Notes: a model not told the origin generated them from the sequence alone. A stretch of DNA of 64,000 bases from Janibacter limosus (GCF_004295485.1 NZ_CP036164.1:434001-498000); one strand, 5' to 3'. Shown: positions 32,001 to 41,507, counted from the first letter of the stretch. Made by a program: numbers and translations.

Positions 32001-33860
32001 ATGTGCGGAATCGTTGGATACGTCGGGCCCGACACGGGCACCCGTCCCCTGGACGTTGTCATGGAGGGCCTTGCGCGCCTCGAGTACCGCGGGTACGACT
32101 CCGCGGGCATCGCGCTCGTCGCCGGTGACGAGGTCTTCACCGAGAAGCGAGCGGGCAAGCTGGAGAACCTCCGGGCGGCCCTCGAGGGAGAGCAGGTCCC
32201 CTCGGCCGCGACCGGTATCGGGCACACCCGCTGGGCCACGCACGGTGGCCCGACCGACGAGAACGCGCACCCTCACCGCGGTGGATCCGACGGCAAGCTC
32301 GCCGTCGTCCACAACGGGATCGTCGAGAACTTCCACCAGCTCAAGCAGGAGCTGCTGGCGCAGGGCGTGACCTTCACCTCCGAGACCGACACCGAGGTGG
32401 CGGCCCAGCTGCTGGCTGCGGCCTTCGCCGAGACCGGTGACCTCGCCGAGGCGATGCGCGCGGTCGTCAACCGCCTCGAGGGTGCCTTCACCCTCCTCGC
32501 GGTGCACGCCGACCAGCCGGACGTCGTCGTGGCCGCCCGCCGCAACAGCCCGTTGGTCATCGGCCTGGGCGAGGGCGAGAACTTCCTCGGCTCCGACGTC
32601 GCTGCCTTCATCGGCTACACCAAGCACGCCGTCGAGCTCGACCAGGACCAGATCGTCACGATCACCCCGACGGGCCACTCGGTGATGAACTTCGACGGCA
32701 CGCCTGCCGAGGGCAAGCCCTACGAGGTCACCTGGGATGCCGCTGCTGCGGAGAAGGGCGGCTACGACACCTTCATGGAGAAGGAGATCAACGACCAGCC
32801 GCACGCGGTCGGCGACACCCTCCTCGGTCGCACCGACGCCGACGGCCGGCTCGTCCTCGACGAGCTGCGCATCGACGAGGCGCAGCTGAAGAACATCGAC
32901 CGGATCACCATCGTGGCCTGCGGTACCGCCGCCTACGCCGGCATGGTCGCCAAGTACGCGATCGAGCACTGGACGCGGATCCCCGTCGAGGTCGCGCTCG
33001 CCCACGAGTTCCGCTACTGCGACCCGATCGTCGACGACCGCACTCTGGTCGTGTCGATCAGCCAGTCCGGTGAGACCGCCGACACCGCGATGGCCGTGCG
33101 CCACGCCCGCTCGCTCGGCGCCCTGACCGTCTCGGTGTGCAACACCCATGGCGCGACCATCCCGCGCGAGTCCGACGCAGTGCTCTACACCCACGCCGGT
33201 CCGGAGATCGCGGTGGCCTCGACCAAGGCCTTCCTCGCGCAGATCACCGCCTGCTACGTGCTCGGTCTCTACCTCGCGCAGCTGCGTGGCGAGACCTACG
33301 CAGACGACGCCAAGGCCGTCATGGCCGAGCTGCACGAGGTGCCGGCCAAGATCGAGTCCCTGCTCGGCGAGATGGACCGGGTCAAGGAGATCGCCCGCTT
33401 CATGGCCGACACGCGCGCCGTGCTCTTCCTGGGCCGCCACGTCGGCTACCCCATCGCGATGGAGGGCGCCCTGAAGCTCAAGGAGCTCGCCTACATCCAC
33501 GCCGAGGGCTTCGCCGCCGGCGAGCTCAAGCACGGCCCGATCGCCCTCATCGAGCCCGGCCAGCCGGTCTTCGTCGTCGTGCCCGGGCCCGACACCCCCA
33601 ACGACCTGCACAAGAAGGTCGTCTCCAACATCCAGGAGATCCGCGCTCGCGGTGCCCGCACCCTCGTCATCGCGCAGGAGGGCGACGAGGAGGTCACCCC
33701 CTTCGCCGACGAGGTCATCCGCGTGCCGCACACGTCGCCGCTGCTGCAGCCGCTCCTGACCGTGGTGCCGCTGCAGGTCTTCGCCCTGCACCTGTCGACG
33801 GCCAAGGGCCTGGACGTCGACCAGCCGCGCAACCTCGCCAAGTCCGTCACCGTCGAGTGA
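32001..33860 (+). CDS. glmS: Glutamine-fructose-6-phosphate aminotransferase (isomerizing)
   Basis: A 619-residue enzyme making glucosamine-6-phosphate for cell-wall precursors. The N-terminal glutaminase begins MCGIVGYVG, where Cys2 is the nucleophile after Met removal, with [19 protein letters not shown] and the HNGIVENF loop. Two SIS domains follow ([16 protein letters not shown] and [38 protein letters not shown]). The C-terminus [13 protein letters not shown] is the standard ending. The ATG at 32001 is fixed by the Cys2 requirement, so the longer open frame is ignored. acpS follows 4 bp later. Confidence 0.97.
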   Translation: MCGIVGYVGPDTGTRPLDVVMEGLARLEYRGYDSAGIALVAGDEVFTEKRAGKLENLRAALEGEQVPSAATGIGHTRWATHGGPTDENAHPHRGGSDGKLAVVHNGIVENFHQLKQELLAQGVTFTSETDTEVAAQLLAAAFAETGDLAEAMRAVVNRLEGAFTLLAVHADQPDVVVAARRNSPLVIGLGEGENFLGSDVAAFIGYTKHAVELDQDQIVTITPTGHSVMNFDGTPAEGKPYEVTWDAAAAEKGGYDTFMEKEINDQPHAVGDTLLGRTDADGRLVLDELRIDEAQLKNIDRITIVACGTAAYAGMVAKYAIEHWTRIPVEVALAHEFRYCDPIVDDRTLVVSISQSGETADTAMAVRHARSLGALTVSVCNTHGATIPRESDAVLYTHAGPEIAVASTKAFLAQITACYVLGLYLAQLRGETYADDAKAVMAELHEVPAKIESLLGEMDRVKEIARFMADTRAVLFLGRHVGYPIAMEGALKLKELAYIHAEGFAAGELKHGPIALIEPGQPVFVVVPGPDTPNDLHKKVVSNIQEIRARGARTLVIAQEGDEEVTPFADEVIRVPHTSPLLQPLLTVVPLQVFALHLSTAKGLDVDQPRNLAKSVTVE

Positions 33861-33864
33861 TCCG

Positions 33865-34218
33865 ATGATCGTCGGAGTCGGCATCGATGTCGTCGACATC
33901 GCCCGGCTGGGGGAGCGGCTCGACCGCACCCCGGCCCTGCGCGACCGGGTCTTCACGCAGAGCGAGCGCGGCCTGCCGCTGCACTCGCTCGCGGCGCGGT
34001 TCGCGGCCAAGGAGGCCGTGGGCAAGGCGCTGCGCACCCCGGGCGACCTGCCGTGGCAGGGCGTCGAGGTGACCAACGGCGAGCACGGCGAGCCGGTCCT
34101 GGTCATCTCCGGGACCGTCGCGGCCCGCGCGGAGGCGATGGGCGTGGCCCGTATGCACATCTCGCTCAGCCACGACGGCGGTATCGCGACGGCCTTCGTC
34201 GTCGCCGAGTCCGCCTGA
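33865..34218 (+). CDS. acpS: Holo-[acyl-carrier-protein] synthase
   Basis: A 117-residue phosphopantetheinyl transferase that activates the fatty-acid acyl carrier protein with coenzyme A. Motifs: [16 protein letters not shown] with the Mg-binding Asp, and [12 protein letters not shown] with the Glu and Lys of the active site; the C-terminal [16 protein letters not shown] is typical. It follows glmS by 4 bp, so likely the same transcript. The length is normal for AcpS. Confidence 0.96.
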   Translation: MIVGVGIDVVDIARLGERLDRTPALRDRVFTQSERGLPLHSLAARFAAKEAVGKALRTPGDLPWQGVEVTNGEHGEPVLVISGTVAARAEAMGVARMHISLSHDGGIATAFVVAESA

Positions 34219-34230
34219 CCCTCCCTTCGC

Positions 34231-34262
34231 CGCACGAGCCGTGGCTGGCCACAGCTCGTGCG
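34231..34262 (+). terminator. Hairpin after acpS
   Basis: CGCACGAGC pairs with GCTCGTGCG (9 bp), with a smaller TGG/CCA pairing inside the loop. It separates the glmS-acpS unit from nnr. Confidence 0.65.
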
Positions 34263-34291
34263 TGGCCGGGTCGGTCGGCCGCGGGGCGCGG

Positions 34292-34297
34292 TACGGT
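34292..34297 (+). promoter_or_regulatory. -10 element TACGGT for nnr, probably leaderless
   Basis: TACGGT ends 6 bases before the nnr ATG at 34304. No ribosome binding site is present. Confidence 0.5.
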
Positions 34298-34303
34298 CCG
34301 ATC

Positions 34304-35779
34304 ATGATCACCGGCTACTCCGTGGAGACCATCCGTGCGGCCGAGGCGGCACTGCCCGAGCTGCTCGAGAGCGGCGAGCTCATGCAGCGCGCCGCCCGAG
34401 GCATCGCCCGCGTGGCGGCCGGCCGCATGCGCGAGCGCGGTGCCCGGACCGTGACGGCGCTCGTCGGGCCGGGCAACAACGGTGCCGACACGCTCTTCGC
34501 CATCGCCCGGCTGGCCAAGCGGGGCTTCCTCTCGACCGCCGTGTGCGTCGACCCGAGTGCCTCCGAGGTGCAGACGCAGGCCGCCGAGCTGGCCCGCAGC
34601 CGCGGCGTCGTCGTGCTCGACGGAGCCAGCCGCGAGGCCATCACCGCGATCCACCGGGCAGAGGTGGTCCTTGACGGCATCACGGGCATCGGTGGGAGGC
34701 CGGGACTACCCCCCTTCGCCCGGCCGTGGGTGGACGCGATCCGTGACCGGACCTGGGTGATCTCCGTCGACACCCCGAGCGGGCAGCCGGTCGACGGCGG
34801 CGACGCGCTCGCCGACGCGGTCTTCGCCGACGAGACCGTCACCTTCGGTGCGCCCAAGCCCGTGCACCTGCTGCCACCCACCGAGACGGCGTGCGGGCTG
34901 CTCACCGTCATCGACATCGGCCTGGATCTGGCCGAGGCGAGCCCCGCCGTGGTGCGCTTGACGCCCGAGGACATCGCGTCGCGGTGGCCGGTCCCGACCA
35001 CGGACGACGACAAGTACTCGCGGGGGGTCCTGGGCATCATCGCGGGCGGCGAGGAGTACAGCGGCGCAGCGGTCCTCACGACCACAGCGGCGGTGACGGC
35101 CGGCGTGGGCATGGTGCGCTACGTCGGGACGTCGACCCCGACCGGCCTGGTCCGCGCGGCCGTCCCCGAGGCGGTGCACGGCGAAGGGCGGGTCCAGGCC
35201 TGGGTCATCGGTCCCGGCCTCGACATCACGTCCACGGCGAAGGGAGCCGACGCCCAGCTCTCCGCCGCCCGGGCGGCCCTCGACTCGGACCTGCCGGTCC
35301 TCGTCGACGCCGGTGGGCTCGACCTCGTCGAGGGACCTCGCAACGCACCGACGCTGCTCACCCCGCACGCGGGGGAGTGCGCTCGCCTGCTCACCCGGTT
35401 GCGGGGTCGCGCCACCGACCTGACGCGTGAAGAGGTGGAGGGCGCACCGCTCGAGCACGCGCGCCTGCTCGCCGGGATCACCGGGGCGACGGTGCTGCTC
35501 AAGGGGGCCACGACGCTCGTCGTCGACGCGGACGGTCCGGTCCTCGTGCAGGACGACGCGCCGACCTGGCTGGCGACGGCCGGCACGGGTGACGTGCTGG
35601 CCGGGCTGGCGGGCGCGCTGCTCGCCGGGGGCCTCGACCCGGCGATCGCGGGGTCGATGGCGGCGCTCGTCCACGGTCGGGCGGCGGACCTGGCCAACCC
35701 GGGGGGACCGGTCAGAGCACTCGACCTGGCCCACGCTCTCGGCCGCACCGTCGCGGCACTGCTGCGCGACGCGGACTGA
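34304..35779 (+). CDS. nnr: Bifunctional NAD(P)H-hydrate epimerase/ADP-dependent dehydratase
   Basis: A 491-residue repair enzyme that restores hydrated NAD(P)H. The N-terminal epimerase half (1-215) has VTALVGPGNNGADTLFAIARLAKRG and VISVDTPSGQPVDGGD; the C-terminal ribokinase-like dehydratase (225-491) has KYSRGVLGIIAGGEEYSGAAVLT, LTPHAGECARLL and the catalytic GTGDVLAGLAGALLAGG loop. The order glmS-acpS-nnr-alr is common in actinobacteria; here alr is separated from nnr by a repeat array, an IS element and two opposing genes. Confidence 0.95.
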   Translation: MITGYSVETIRAAEAALPELLESGELMQRAARGIARVAAGRMRERGARTVTALVGPGNNGADTLFAIARLAKRGFLSTAVCVDPSASEVQTQAAELARSRGVVVLDGASREAITAIHRAEVVLDGITGIGGRPGLPPFARPWVDAIRDRTWVISVDTPSGQPVDGGDALADAVFADETVTFGAPKPVHLLPPTETACGLLTVIDIGLDLAEASPAVVRLTPEDIASRWPVPTTDDDKYSRGVLGIIAGGEEYSGAAVLTTTAAVTAGVGMVRYVGTSTPTGLVRAAVPEAVHGEGRVQAWVIGPGLDITSTAKGADAQLSAARAALDSDLPVLVDAGGLDLVEGPRNAPTLLTPHAGECARLLTRLRGRATDLTREEVEGAPLEHARLLAGITGATVLLKGATTLVVDADGPVLVQDDAPTWLATAGTGDVLAGLAGALLAGGLDPAIAGSMAALVHGRAADLANPGGPVRALDLAHALGRTVAALLRDAD

Positions 35780-35788
35780 CGCGAGCCC

Positions 35789-35875
35789 GCACGACCTCAG
35801 GGAGATGCCCACCCAAGGCGCACGACCTTAAGGAGATGCCCACCCCAAGCGCATGTCAGGCGCACGACCTTAAGG
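35789..35875. repeat. Tandem repeat array, left part (42-bp period)
   Basis: Units begin at GCACGACCT at 35789, 35820 and 35862 (spacing 31 then 42). The third is interrupted after CCTTAAGG by the ISL3 element. The unit core is near-palindromic: GCGCA, CGA, CCTTAAGG, AGA, TGCGC. The array lies 3' of nnr. Confidence 0.85.
35868..35875. repeat. Target-site duplication CCTTAAGG, left
   Basis: An 8-bp palindromic direct repeat flanking the ISL3-family element, identical to 37309-37316. It is the centre of the tandem repeat unit. Confidence 0.88.
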
Positions 35876-37308
35876 GGCTCTTCACAACTGAGGGTGTAGT
35901 TGGGGTCTGAAGCCGCCGGATTCTAGGAGGGATCTGGCGATGTAGTGGGTCAGGTTGCGAAAGCCCAGGGCCAGGCCGCGTAGGTGTTCCAGGCGTCCGT
36001 TGATGGCTTCGGTGGGTCCGTTGGATGAGCCGGGGTGGTCGAAGTAGGCCAGGACGTCCTCAGCGCGGTGGTGCAGGGTCTTGCCGAGCTTGCGTAGTTC
36101 GATCTGTTCGGGGGGCTGGGAGTTGAGGTGATCGATCAGATCGGCCATCCTCTGGCGTCCTCGAGCAGGCTTCTCGTCGCGGTAGGCGTTGATCATCTCT
36201 TGGTAGGCGCGCCAGGCCTGCGCGAGCTGGGCGTGGGCGGGATCGGCCAGCACGGGCGTGATGCGTTCGCTCTGGCGCTGGGTGCGCAACTGGTCGCCGA
36301 CGAACAGTGCCCTGCGCACGCGGTACAACGGGTCGCCCTTGCGGCTGCGGCGCCCACACGTCTCTCGTTGCACCCGCTGTCGGCACCGGTTCATCGCCTC
36401 ACCGGCCTGGGCGACGACGTGGAAGGGGTCCATGACCGTGACCGCGGTGGGGACCATTTTCGTGGCGGCAGCCTTGAATCCTGTGAACCCGTCCATCGCG
36501 ACGACCTCGATGCCCTCACGCCAGGCTTGGGGCCGTTGGGCCAGCCACGCAGCGAAGACCTCCCCGGAACGCCCTTCGACCATGTCCAGCAACCGGGCCG
36601 TGCCGCCGTCCTGACGAGTAGGGGTCAGGTCGATGATCACGGTGACGTACTTGTCCCCGCGGTGGGTGTGGCGCCACACATGCTCATCGACACCCAGGAC
36701 CTTCACCCCCTCGAAGCGGGCCGGGTCATCGATCAGCACCCGTCGCCCTTCGGCCAGGACCGCGTCGTTGGCGGTGTTCCACGCCACGCCCAAGCCCTCG
36801 GCGACCCGGGACATCGACAGGTGCTGGCACACGATCGCGCTCAACGCCCACGCCAGCCCCCCACGAGAGAGCTTGGCTCGAGGCTCAGCCGCCCGGGAGG
36901 TGTCCTGACGCCACACATGACCACAGTCGGTGCACGTGTAGCGGCGCACCCGCACCCGAAGGGTCGTGGGGCGCTGACCGAAGGGGGCATGCGCCAAGGA
37001 GCGCACCACGCTGCCGCGTGGCCGGCCCTGACAGCCACAGCGGTGGCACCAGTCATCCGGCTCGACCACCCGGCAGGCCAGCACCGCCTGCCCGGCCTCG
37101 AGGCACTGGCCAGTGACCTCCAGTCCGAGCTGGTCCAAGCGGGCGAACGTGGTCAGATCCGGGGCAGTGAAGGTAGCGTCAGACATGTCGAGGTCTTCCT
37201 GATGGGTTGTGTGAGAACTTCCATCATGTGAAGGCCTCGACGCCTACCCCGCCACCGCCACGCCGCCCGGGGCCACAAACCCAGTTACACCCTCATCTGT
37301 GAAGAGCC
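35876..37308 (-). mobile_element. ISL3-family insertion sequence, complete
   Basis: A 1433-bp element with terminal inverted repeats of about 29 bp and only a few mismatches, beginning GGCTCTTCACA, as ISL3 elements do. It is flanked by the 8-bp duplication CCTTAAGG, the expected ISL3 target size. It carries one intact transposase whose stop codon lies inside the left terminal repeat. Removing the element and one duplication restores an unbroken 42-bp-period repeat, confirming the boundaries. Confidence 0.93.
35882..37186 (-). CDS. ISL3-family DDE transposase
   Basis: A full-length 434-residue transposase. The N-terminal zinc-finger region has CHRCGCQ and RRYTCTDCGHVWRQDT; a helix-turn-helix follows (MSRVAEGLGVAWNTANDAVL). 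DDE residues are in VLGVDEHVWRH, VVAMDGFTGFKAAATK and the C-terminal SNGPTEAINGRLEHLRGLALGFRNLTHY. The ATG at 37186 is 122 bp from the right end. No stop or frameshift breaks the frame, so it may be active. Confidence 0.93.
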   Translation of the reverse strand: MSDATFTAPDLTTFARLDQLGLEVTGQCLEAGQAVLACRVVEPDDWCHRCGCQGRPRGSVVRSLAHAPFGQRPTTLRVRVRRYTCTDCGHVWRQDTSRAAEPRAKLSRGGLAWALSAIVCQHLSMSRVAEGLGVAWNTANDAVLAEGRRVLIDDPARFEGVKVLGVDEHVWRHTHRGDKYVTVIIDLTPTRQDGGTARLLDMVEGRSGEVFAAWLAQRPQAWREGIEVVAMDGFTGFKAAATKMVPTAVTVMDPFHVVAQAGEAMNRCRQRVQRETCGRRSRKGDPLYRVRRALFVGDQLRTQRQSERITPVLADPAHAQLAQAWRAYQEMINAYRDEKPARGRQRMADLIDHLNSQPPEQIELRKLGKTLHHRAEDVLAYFDHPGSSNGPTEAINGRLEHLRGLALGFRNLTHYIARSLLESGGFRPQLHPQL

Positions 37309-37408
37309 CCTTAAGGAGATGCGCGCCCCGGGCTCACGTCAGGCGCACGACCTTAAGGAGATGCGCACCCCAAGCGCACCCCGGGCGCACGACCTCAAGG
37401 AGATGCTC
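37309..37408. repeat. Tandem repeat array, right part
   Basis: Contains the second CCTTAAGG duplication (37309-37316), the rest of the interrupted unit, and further units whose GCACGACC begins at 37345 and 37387, again 42 bp apart. The array ends at the stop codon of the convergent ACT-domain gene, so its last unit touches that gene. Confidence 0.83.
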
Positions 37409-37966
37409 CTACGCCTGCTCGGGGACCTCGCCCCAGGCGGAGGTCTCGTCGCCGTCATCGATCTGGACGTCCAGGCTCAGCTGGGTGGAGACCTCGTCGA
37501 GCGCAGTGCGCAGCTCGGTGAGGTCGACGTCCTTGGCGACCCCGACCACGGCGATCGCCTCGAAGAGCCGCTCGCCGCTCATCGGGGCATCGCTGATCGA
37601 GGTGCAGAGGTCATGGATGCCCAAGCCGTGCTGCGCGAGCGCTGCGGTCACGTCGCGCACGATGCCCGGCTGGTCCTGGCCGATGACCTGCAGCCGGACC
37701 TCGTCCAGCTCCTCGGCGGCATCCGTGGCGGTGGTCGCGGCCGTCACCTCGACGACGTCGACGTCGGGCAGATCGCGTACCGCGGCCGACAGGTCGTCGA
37801 TCCGGTCGTCCTCGATCTCGACCAGGACGGCGCCGGCGAAGGTGCCGCCCAGCCGTCCCATCTGGCCCTCCAACCAGTTGCCGCCCTGCTCGGCGACGGT
37901 GCGGGCGAGCTCGGCGACCAACCCGGGACGGTCCTCTGCGATGAGGCTGACGACGACGGTTCTCAT
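37409..37966 (-). CDS. ACT-domain protein, GcvR-like
   Basis: A 185-residue cytoplasmic protein with two ACT domains: residues 1-75 (MRTVVVSLIAEDRPGLVAELARTVAEQGGNWLEG) and 90-165 (VRLQVIGQDQPGIVRDVTAALAQHGLGIHDL). The arrangement is that of the glycine-cleavage regulator GcvR and related amino-acid sensors. No DNA-binding domain is present, so it likely acts through a partner. The ATG has no ribosome binding site, but TAGCCT ends 6 bases upstream (leaderless). It is convergent with nnr and codirectional with the upstream aldo/keto reductase gene. Confidence 0.85.
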   Translation of the reverse strand: MRTVVVSLIAEDRPGLVAELARTVAEQGGNWLEGQMGRLGGTFAGAVLVEIEDDRIDDLSAAVRDLPDVDVVEVTAATTATDAAEELDEVRLQVIGQDQPGIVRDVTAALAQHGLGIHDLCTSISDAPMSGERLFEAIAVVGVAKDVDLTELRTALDEVSTQLSLDVQIDDGDETSAWGEVPEQA

Positions 37967-37972
37967 GCATCG

Positions 37973-37978
37973 AGGCTA
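37973..37978 (-). promoter_or_regulatory. -10 element TAGCCT for the ACT-domain gene
   Basis: On the minus strand TAGCCT ends 6 bases before the start codon, consistent with a leaderless transcript. Confidence 0.5.
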
Positions 37979-38061
37979 GCCCTCGCGAGGTTGTCGTGGG
38001 AGCTCCTGACAGGGTGGTTGCCGTCGCGCCGCTGGGTGCCGAGCAGCCACCCGAGGTCGGC

Positions 38062-39105
38062 TCAGCCGGCGGCCGACTCCGCCCACCAGTTGACCCCGCC
38101 GTCGCCGGCGTGCTCGTCGATGCGGGTGAGCTCCTCGTCGGTGAAGTCGGTCCGCTCGAGCGCGTCGAGGCTGTTGTCGAGCTGCTCGACGGTGCGGGCC
38201 CCCACGAGCACCGAGGTGACCCGGGGGTCCCGCAGCGCCCAGGCCAGCGCCATCTGGGCCAGCCTCTGGCCGCGCTCCTGCGCGACGGCGTGCAGCCCGC
38301 GGATGCGTGCGAGGTTGTCGTCGGTCAGCTGGTCGGCGATGCCGGTGCCCTCACGCGCGGCGCGAGAGTCCTGCGGGATCCCGTCGAGGTACTTGTCGGT
38401 GAGCAGCCCCTGGGCGAGCGGGGTGAAGACGATGGTGCCGACGCCCAGCTCGTCGACCGTGTCGAGCAGCTCGTCCTCGATCCAGCGGTTGATCATCGAG
38501 TACGACGGCTGGTGGATGAGCAGGGGGGTGCCCATCTCCCTCAGGATCGCGTGCGCCTCACGGGTGCGCTCCGGGCCGTAGGAGGAGATCCCGGCGTAGA
38601 GCGCCTTGCCGGAGCGCACGGCCGCGTCCAGCGCGCCCATCGTCTCCTCGAGCGGGGTGTCGGGGTCGAAGCGGTGGCTGTAGAAGATGTCGACGTAGTC
38701 CACGCCCATCCGCTGCAGCGACTGGTCGAGCGAGGCGAGCAGGTACTTGCGCGAGCCGCCGCCCTGGCCGTAGGGGCCGGGCCACATGTCCCAGCCGGCC
38801 TTGGTCGACAGGACCAGCTCGTCGCGGTACGGGCGGAGGTCGTCGGCGAAGATCGCGCCGAAGTTGCGCTCCGCGGCGCCGTAGGGCGGCCCGTAGTTGT
38901 TGGCCAGGTCGAAGTGCGTCACACCCCGGTCGAAGGCACGCCGCAGCACCGCACGCTGCGTCTCGAGGGGCTCGGCATCGCCGAAGTTGTGCCACAGACC
39001 GAGGGAGATCGGCGGCAGGAGGAGGCCCGAGCGTCCGCAGCGGCGGTAGTCGGTGGCGTCGTAGCGGGTCCGGTCGGCCTGGTAGTCGTCAGTGCGGTAG
39101 GTCAT
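38062..39105 (-). CDS. Aldo/keto reductase (YghZ/MgrA-like)
   Basis: A 347-residue NADPH-dependent oxidoreductase. The family tetrad is visible: Asp in FDLANNYGPPYGAAE with the catalytic Tyr, Lys in VLSTKAGWDMWPGPYGQGGGSRKY, and His in DIFYSHRFDPDTPLEETM. The GPYGQGGGSRKYL loop and NNYGPPYG are characteristic of L-glyceraldehyde-3-phosphate/methylglyoxal reductases of the YghZ group. The C-terminal SVLVGARTVEQLDNSLDAL binds the cofactor. Divergent from alr. The true substrate is not determined. Confidence 0.92.
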   Translation of the reverse strand: MTYRTDDYQADRTRYDATDYRRCGRSGLLLPPISLGLWHNFGDAEPLETQRAVLRRAFDRGVTHFDLANNYGPPYGAAERNFGAIFADDLRPYRDELVLSTKAGWDMWPGPYGQGGGSRKYLLASLDQSLQRMGVDYVDIFYSHRFDPDTPLEETMGALDAAVRSGKALYAGISSYGPERTREAHAILREMGTPLLIHQPSYSMINRWIEDELLDTVDELGVGTIVFTPLAQGLLTDKYLDGIPQDSRAAREGTGIADQLTDDNLARIRGLHAVAQERGQRLAQMALAWALRDPRVTSVLVGARTVEQLDNSLDALERTDFTDEELTRIDEHAGDGGVNWWAESAAG

Positions 39106-39153
39106 GCCTGCCAGTTTGCCTGTCGGTGCCGTCCTAGACTCGGTGCCTTGACC

Positions 39154-40362
39154 ATGGACATCACGAACCCGCACCCCGCCCTCCCGTCCGTCGCGACCCC
39201 TTCCGTCCTCCCGGAGGGAGCGTCCACGGTCGGCCTGTCCGCGTGGGCCGACGTCGACCTCGGTGCCATCCGCGACAACGTCGCCGAGCTCGCCCGCCGG
39301 GCCGGTGACGCCGCGGTCATGGCCGTCATCAAGGGTGACGCCTACGGCCACGGCCTCGTCCCCGTCGCCGGGGCAGCCATCGCCGGTGGAGCGACCCACC
39401 TCGGTGTCGCCCAGCTCGGCGAGGCCCTCGCCGCCCGCGCGGCCGGGGTGAGCGCGCCGATCCTCACCTGGATCTTCCCCCCGGGCGCCGACCTCGCCGC
39501 TGCGATCCACGCCGACCTCACCCTCTCTGCCGGAGCCCCGTGGGCGCTGGCCGAGATCGCTGCGGCGGCTCGCGCCACCGGCACGACCGCGCGCGTCCAC
39601 ATCAAGGTCGACACCGGGCTCGGCCGCGGCGGGGCCTGGCACGACGACCTCGCCGGCATGCTCGTCGACGCGGCCCGGCTCGAAGCCGAGGGCGTCGTCG
39701 ACGTCGAGGGGATCTTCTCCCACTTCGCCTACGCGGACTCCCCGGACCACCCGACGGTCCGCGCGCAGCAGGAGACCTTCCTCGCGATCGTGGCGGATGC
39801 CGAGCGCGCCGGTCTGCGCCCTCGCATCCGGCACATCGCCAACTCGGCGGCCACGCTGACCAACCCCTCCGCCCACCTCGACATGGTGCGTCCGGGCGTC
39901 TCGGTCTACGGGCTGAGCCCCGTGCCCCACATCGGTGGTCCCACCCACTTCGGCCTGCGTGAGGCGATGCGGGTCACCGCCCGCCTCATCGCGGTCAAGG
40001 ACTGCCCGGCCGGGCAAGGCGTCTCCTACGGTCACCTCTACACGACGAAGGGGGACACCCGCTTGGGCCTCGTCCCCCTCGGCTACGCCGACGGCATCCC
40101 GCGCCACGCGACCGGCGTCGGCCCGATGCAGGTCCACGGCACGCGCTACACCGTCGCCGGTCGGGTCTGCATGGACCAGATCGTCCTCGACCTCGGCCCG
40201 GACAGCCCGGCGCAGGCCGGTGACGAGGTCATCCTGATCGGTCGTGAGTCGCAGGGTGAGCCGACCGCTCAGGACTGGGCCGCGGCCATCGACACCATCA
40301 ACTACGAGATCGTCACCCGGCTGGGCCCCCGCGTCCCGCGTCGCTACCTGGAAGGGTCCTGA
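39154..40362 (+). CDS. alr: Alanine racemase
   Basis: A 402-residue PLP enzyme making D-alanine for peptidoglycan. PLP lysine K60 is in AVIKGDAYGHG; the second catalytic residue, Tyr near 292, is in GVSYGHLYTTKGDTRLGLVPLGYADGIPR. Other segments are VHIKVDTGLGRGG, HIANSAATL, MVRPGVSVYGLSP and VCMDQIVLDLG. A TAGACT -10-like hexamer lies 13 bp upstream. The stop overlaps the ATG of the following hydrolase by one base. It opens the run alr, hydrolase, tsaE, tsaB, rimI, tsaD known from Mycobacterium. Confidence 0.96.
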   Translation: MDITNPHPALPSVATPSVLPEGASTVGLSAWADVDLGAIRDNVAELARRAGDAAVMAVIKGDAYGHGLVPVAGAAIAGGATHLGVAQLGEALAARAAGVSAPILTWIFPPGADLAAAIHADLTLSAGAPWALAEIAAAARATGTTARVHIKVDTGLGRGGAWHDDLAGMLVDAARLEAEGVVDVEGIFSHFAYADSPDHPTVRAQQETFLAIVADAERAGLRPRIRHIANSAATLTNPSAHLDMVRPGVSVYGLSPVPHIGGPTHFGLREAMRVTARLIAVKDCPAGQGVSYGHLYTTKGDTRLGLVPLGYADGIPRHATGVGPMQVHGTRYTVAGRVCMDQIVLDLGPDSPAQAGDEVILIGRESQGEPTAQDWAAAIDTINYEIVTRLGPRVPRRYLEGS

Positions 40363-41507
40363 TGGACGAGCAGCACAAGGGCAAGCAGGTCGGCCGAGCG
40401 GCGGCCACGGGCCTCGGTCTGGCGGCCGCCGCCGTCGGCGGGGTCGCCATCGCGGGTGCCGGGCTGGCCGGCAGGACCGCCGTCAGGCGCTCGCGTGCCT
40501 ACGCCGTCACCGGCCGCGACAAGGTGCACGTCTTCCCCTTCGTCGCGGACAAGGTGGTGGCGGTCCCCGCCAACGACGGCGTCGTCCTGCACGCCGAGAT
40601 CGACGAGCCCGACGGGTGGACGCCGGTGGCGGGCCCGACGGTCGTCCTGGTCCACGGCTTCGTGCTCAACCTCAGCTCGTGGGTGCACCAGCGCCGCGGG
40701 CTCGTCGACGCCGGGTACCGGGTCGTCAGCTATGACCAGCGCAACCACGGCGTCTCCGAGTCCGGGGACCTGGCCCGCTGCACCATCGACCAGCTCGGCA
40801 AGGACCTGCGGGCGGTCATCGACGCCACCACGCCGGACGGCGATCTCGTCCTCGTCGGGCACTCGATGGGCGGCATGACGATCATGAGCTTCGCCGGGCG
40901 CTACCCCGAGCTGACCCGTGACCGGGTGACCGGCGCCGCCCTCATCGCGACGAGCGCGGGCGGCGACAGCCTCGTGCAGCTCGGCCTGGGCATGACCTTC
41001 GACCGGATCATCGCGAAGCTGGGCCCCGGGTTCCTCGACGGGCTCGGCCAGCGCGAGGGCGTGTGGGGTGGCCTGCGGGCCATCGGACGGGGCGTCGAGA
41101 ACCACTTCGTGCAGAAGTACGCCTTCGGCACCGAGATGCCCAAGGAGATGCTCCGCGCGGTCGCGACGATGGTTTTCGGCACCCGGCTGGACGCCATCGG
41201 TGCCTTCCTGCCCGAGCTCGACGAGCTCGACGTGCGCGAGAGCCTGCCGGGGCTGGTCGAGACGCCCATGCTCATCGTGGCCGGGTCCAAGGACGTCCTG
41301 ACACCGCCCCAGCACAGCGAGCGCCTGGCCGAGGCCCTCCCCGCGGCCGAGTTCATCGTCATCCCGGGCGTCGGGCACCTGCTCCAGCTGGAGCGCCCCG
41401 GGCCGGTGACCGATGCGGTCCTCGCGCTGCTCGAGCGACCCCGCGGTGTCGACGCGGAGAAGGACGCCGAGCGGGCCAAGGCGGCCGTGCGGGGGCAGTC
41501 GGCGTGA
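40362..41507 (+). CDS. Alpha/beta hydrolase
   Basis: A 381-residue hydrolase. Residues 12-36 are a hydrophobic Ala/Gly-rich segment (ATGLGLAAAAVGGVAIAGAGLAG) that may anchor it in the membrane. The catalytic domain has the oxyanion HG in LVHGFVLNLSSW, the nucleophile Ser in LVGHSMGGMTIMSFA, an acid near VAGSKDVLTPP and the His in VIPGVGHLLQLERP. An esterase/lipase is conserved between alr and tsaE in many actinobacteria; the substrate is unknown. Overlaps alr by 1 bp and tsaE by 4 bp. Confidence 0.9.
   Translation: MDEQHKGKQVGRAAATGLGLAAAAVGGVAIAGAGLAGRTAVRRSRAYAVTGRDKVHVFPFVADKVVAVPANDGVVLHAEIDEPDGWTPVAGPTVVLVHGFVLNLSSWVHQRRGLVDAGYRVVSYDQRNHGVSESGDLARCTIDQLGKDLRAVIDATTPDGDLVLVGHSMGGMTIMSFAGRYPELTRDRVTGAALIATSAGGDSLVQLGLGMTFDRIIAKLGPGFLDGLGQREGVWGGLRAIGRGVENHFVQKYAFGTEMPKEMLRAVATMVFGTRLDAIGAFLPELDELDVRESLPGLVETPMLIVAGSKDVLTPPQHSERLAEALPAAEFIVIPGVGHLLQLERPGPVTDAVLALLERPRGVDAEKDAERAKAAVRGQSA

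Noticed and set aside
30900..34235. 1111-codon antisense frame over coaA and glmS
   Set aside because: Shadow of glmS in its N-terminal part and an alternate frame of coaA in its C-terminal part.
35789..37408. CRISPR-like array at the ISL3 site
   Set aside because: The 42-bp period has no variable spacers. It is a simple tandem repeat interrupted by an IS.
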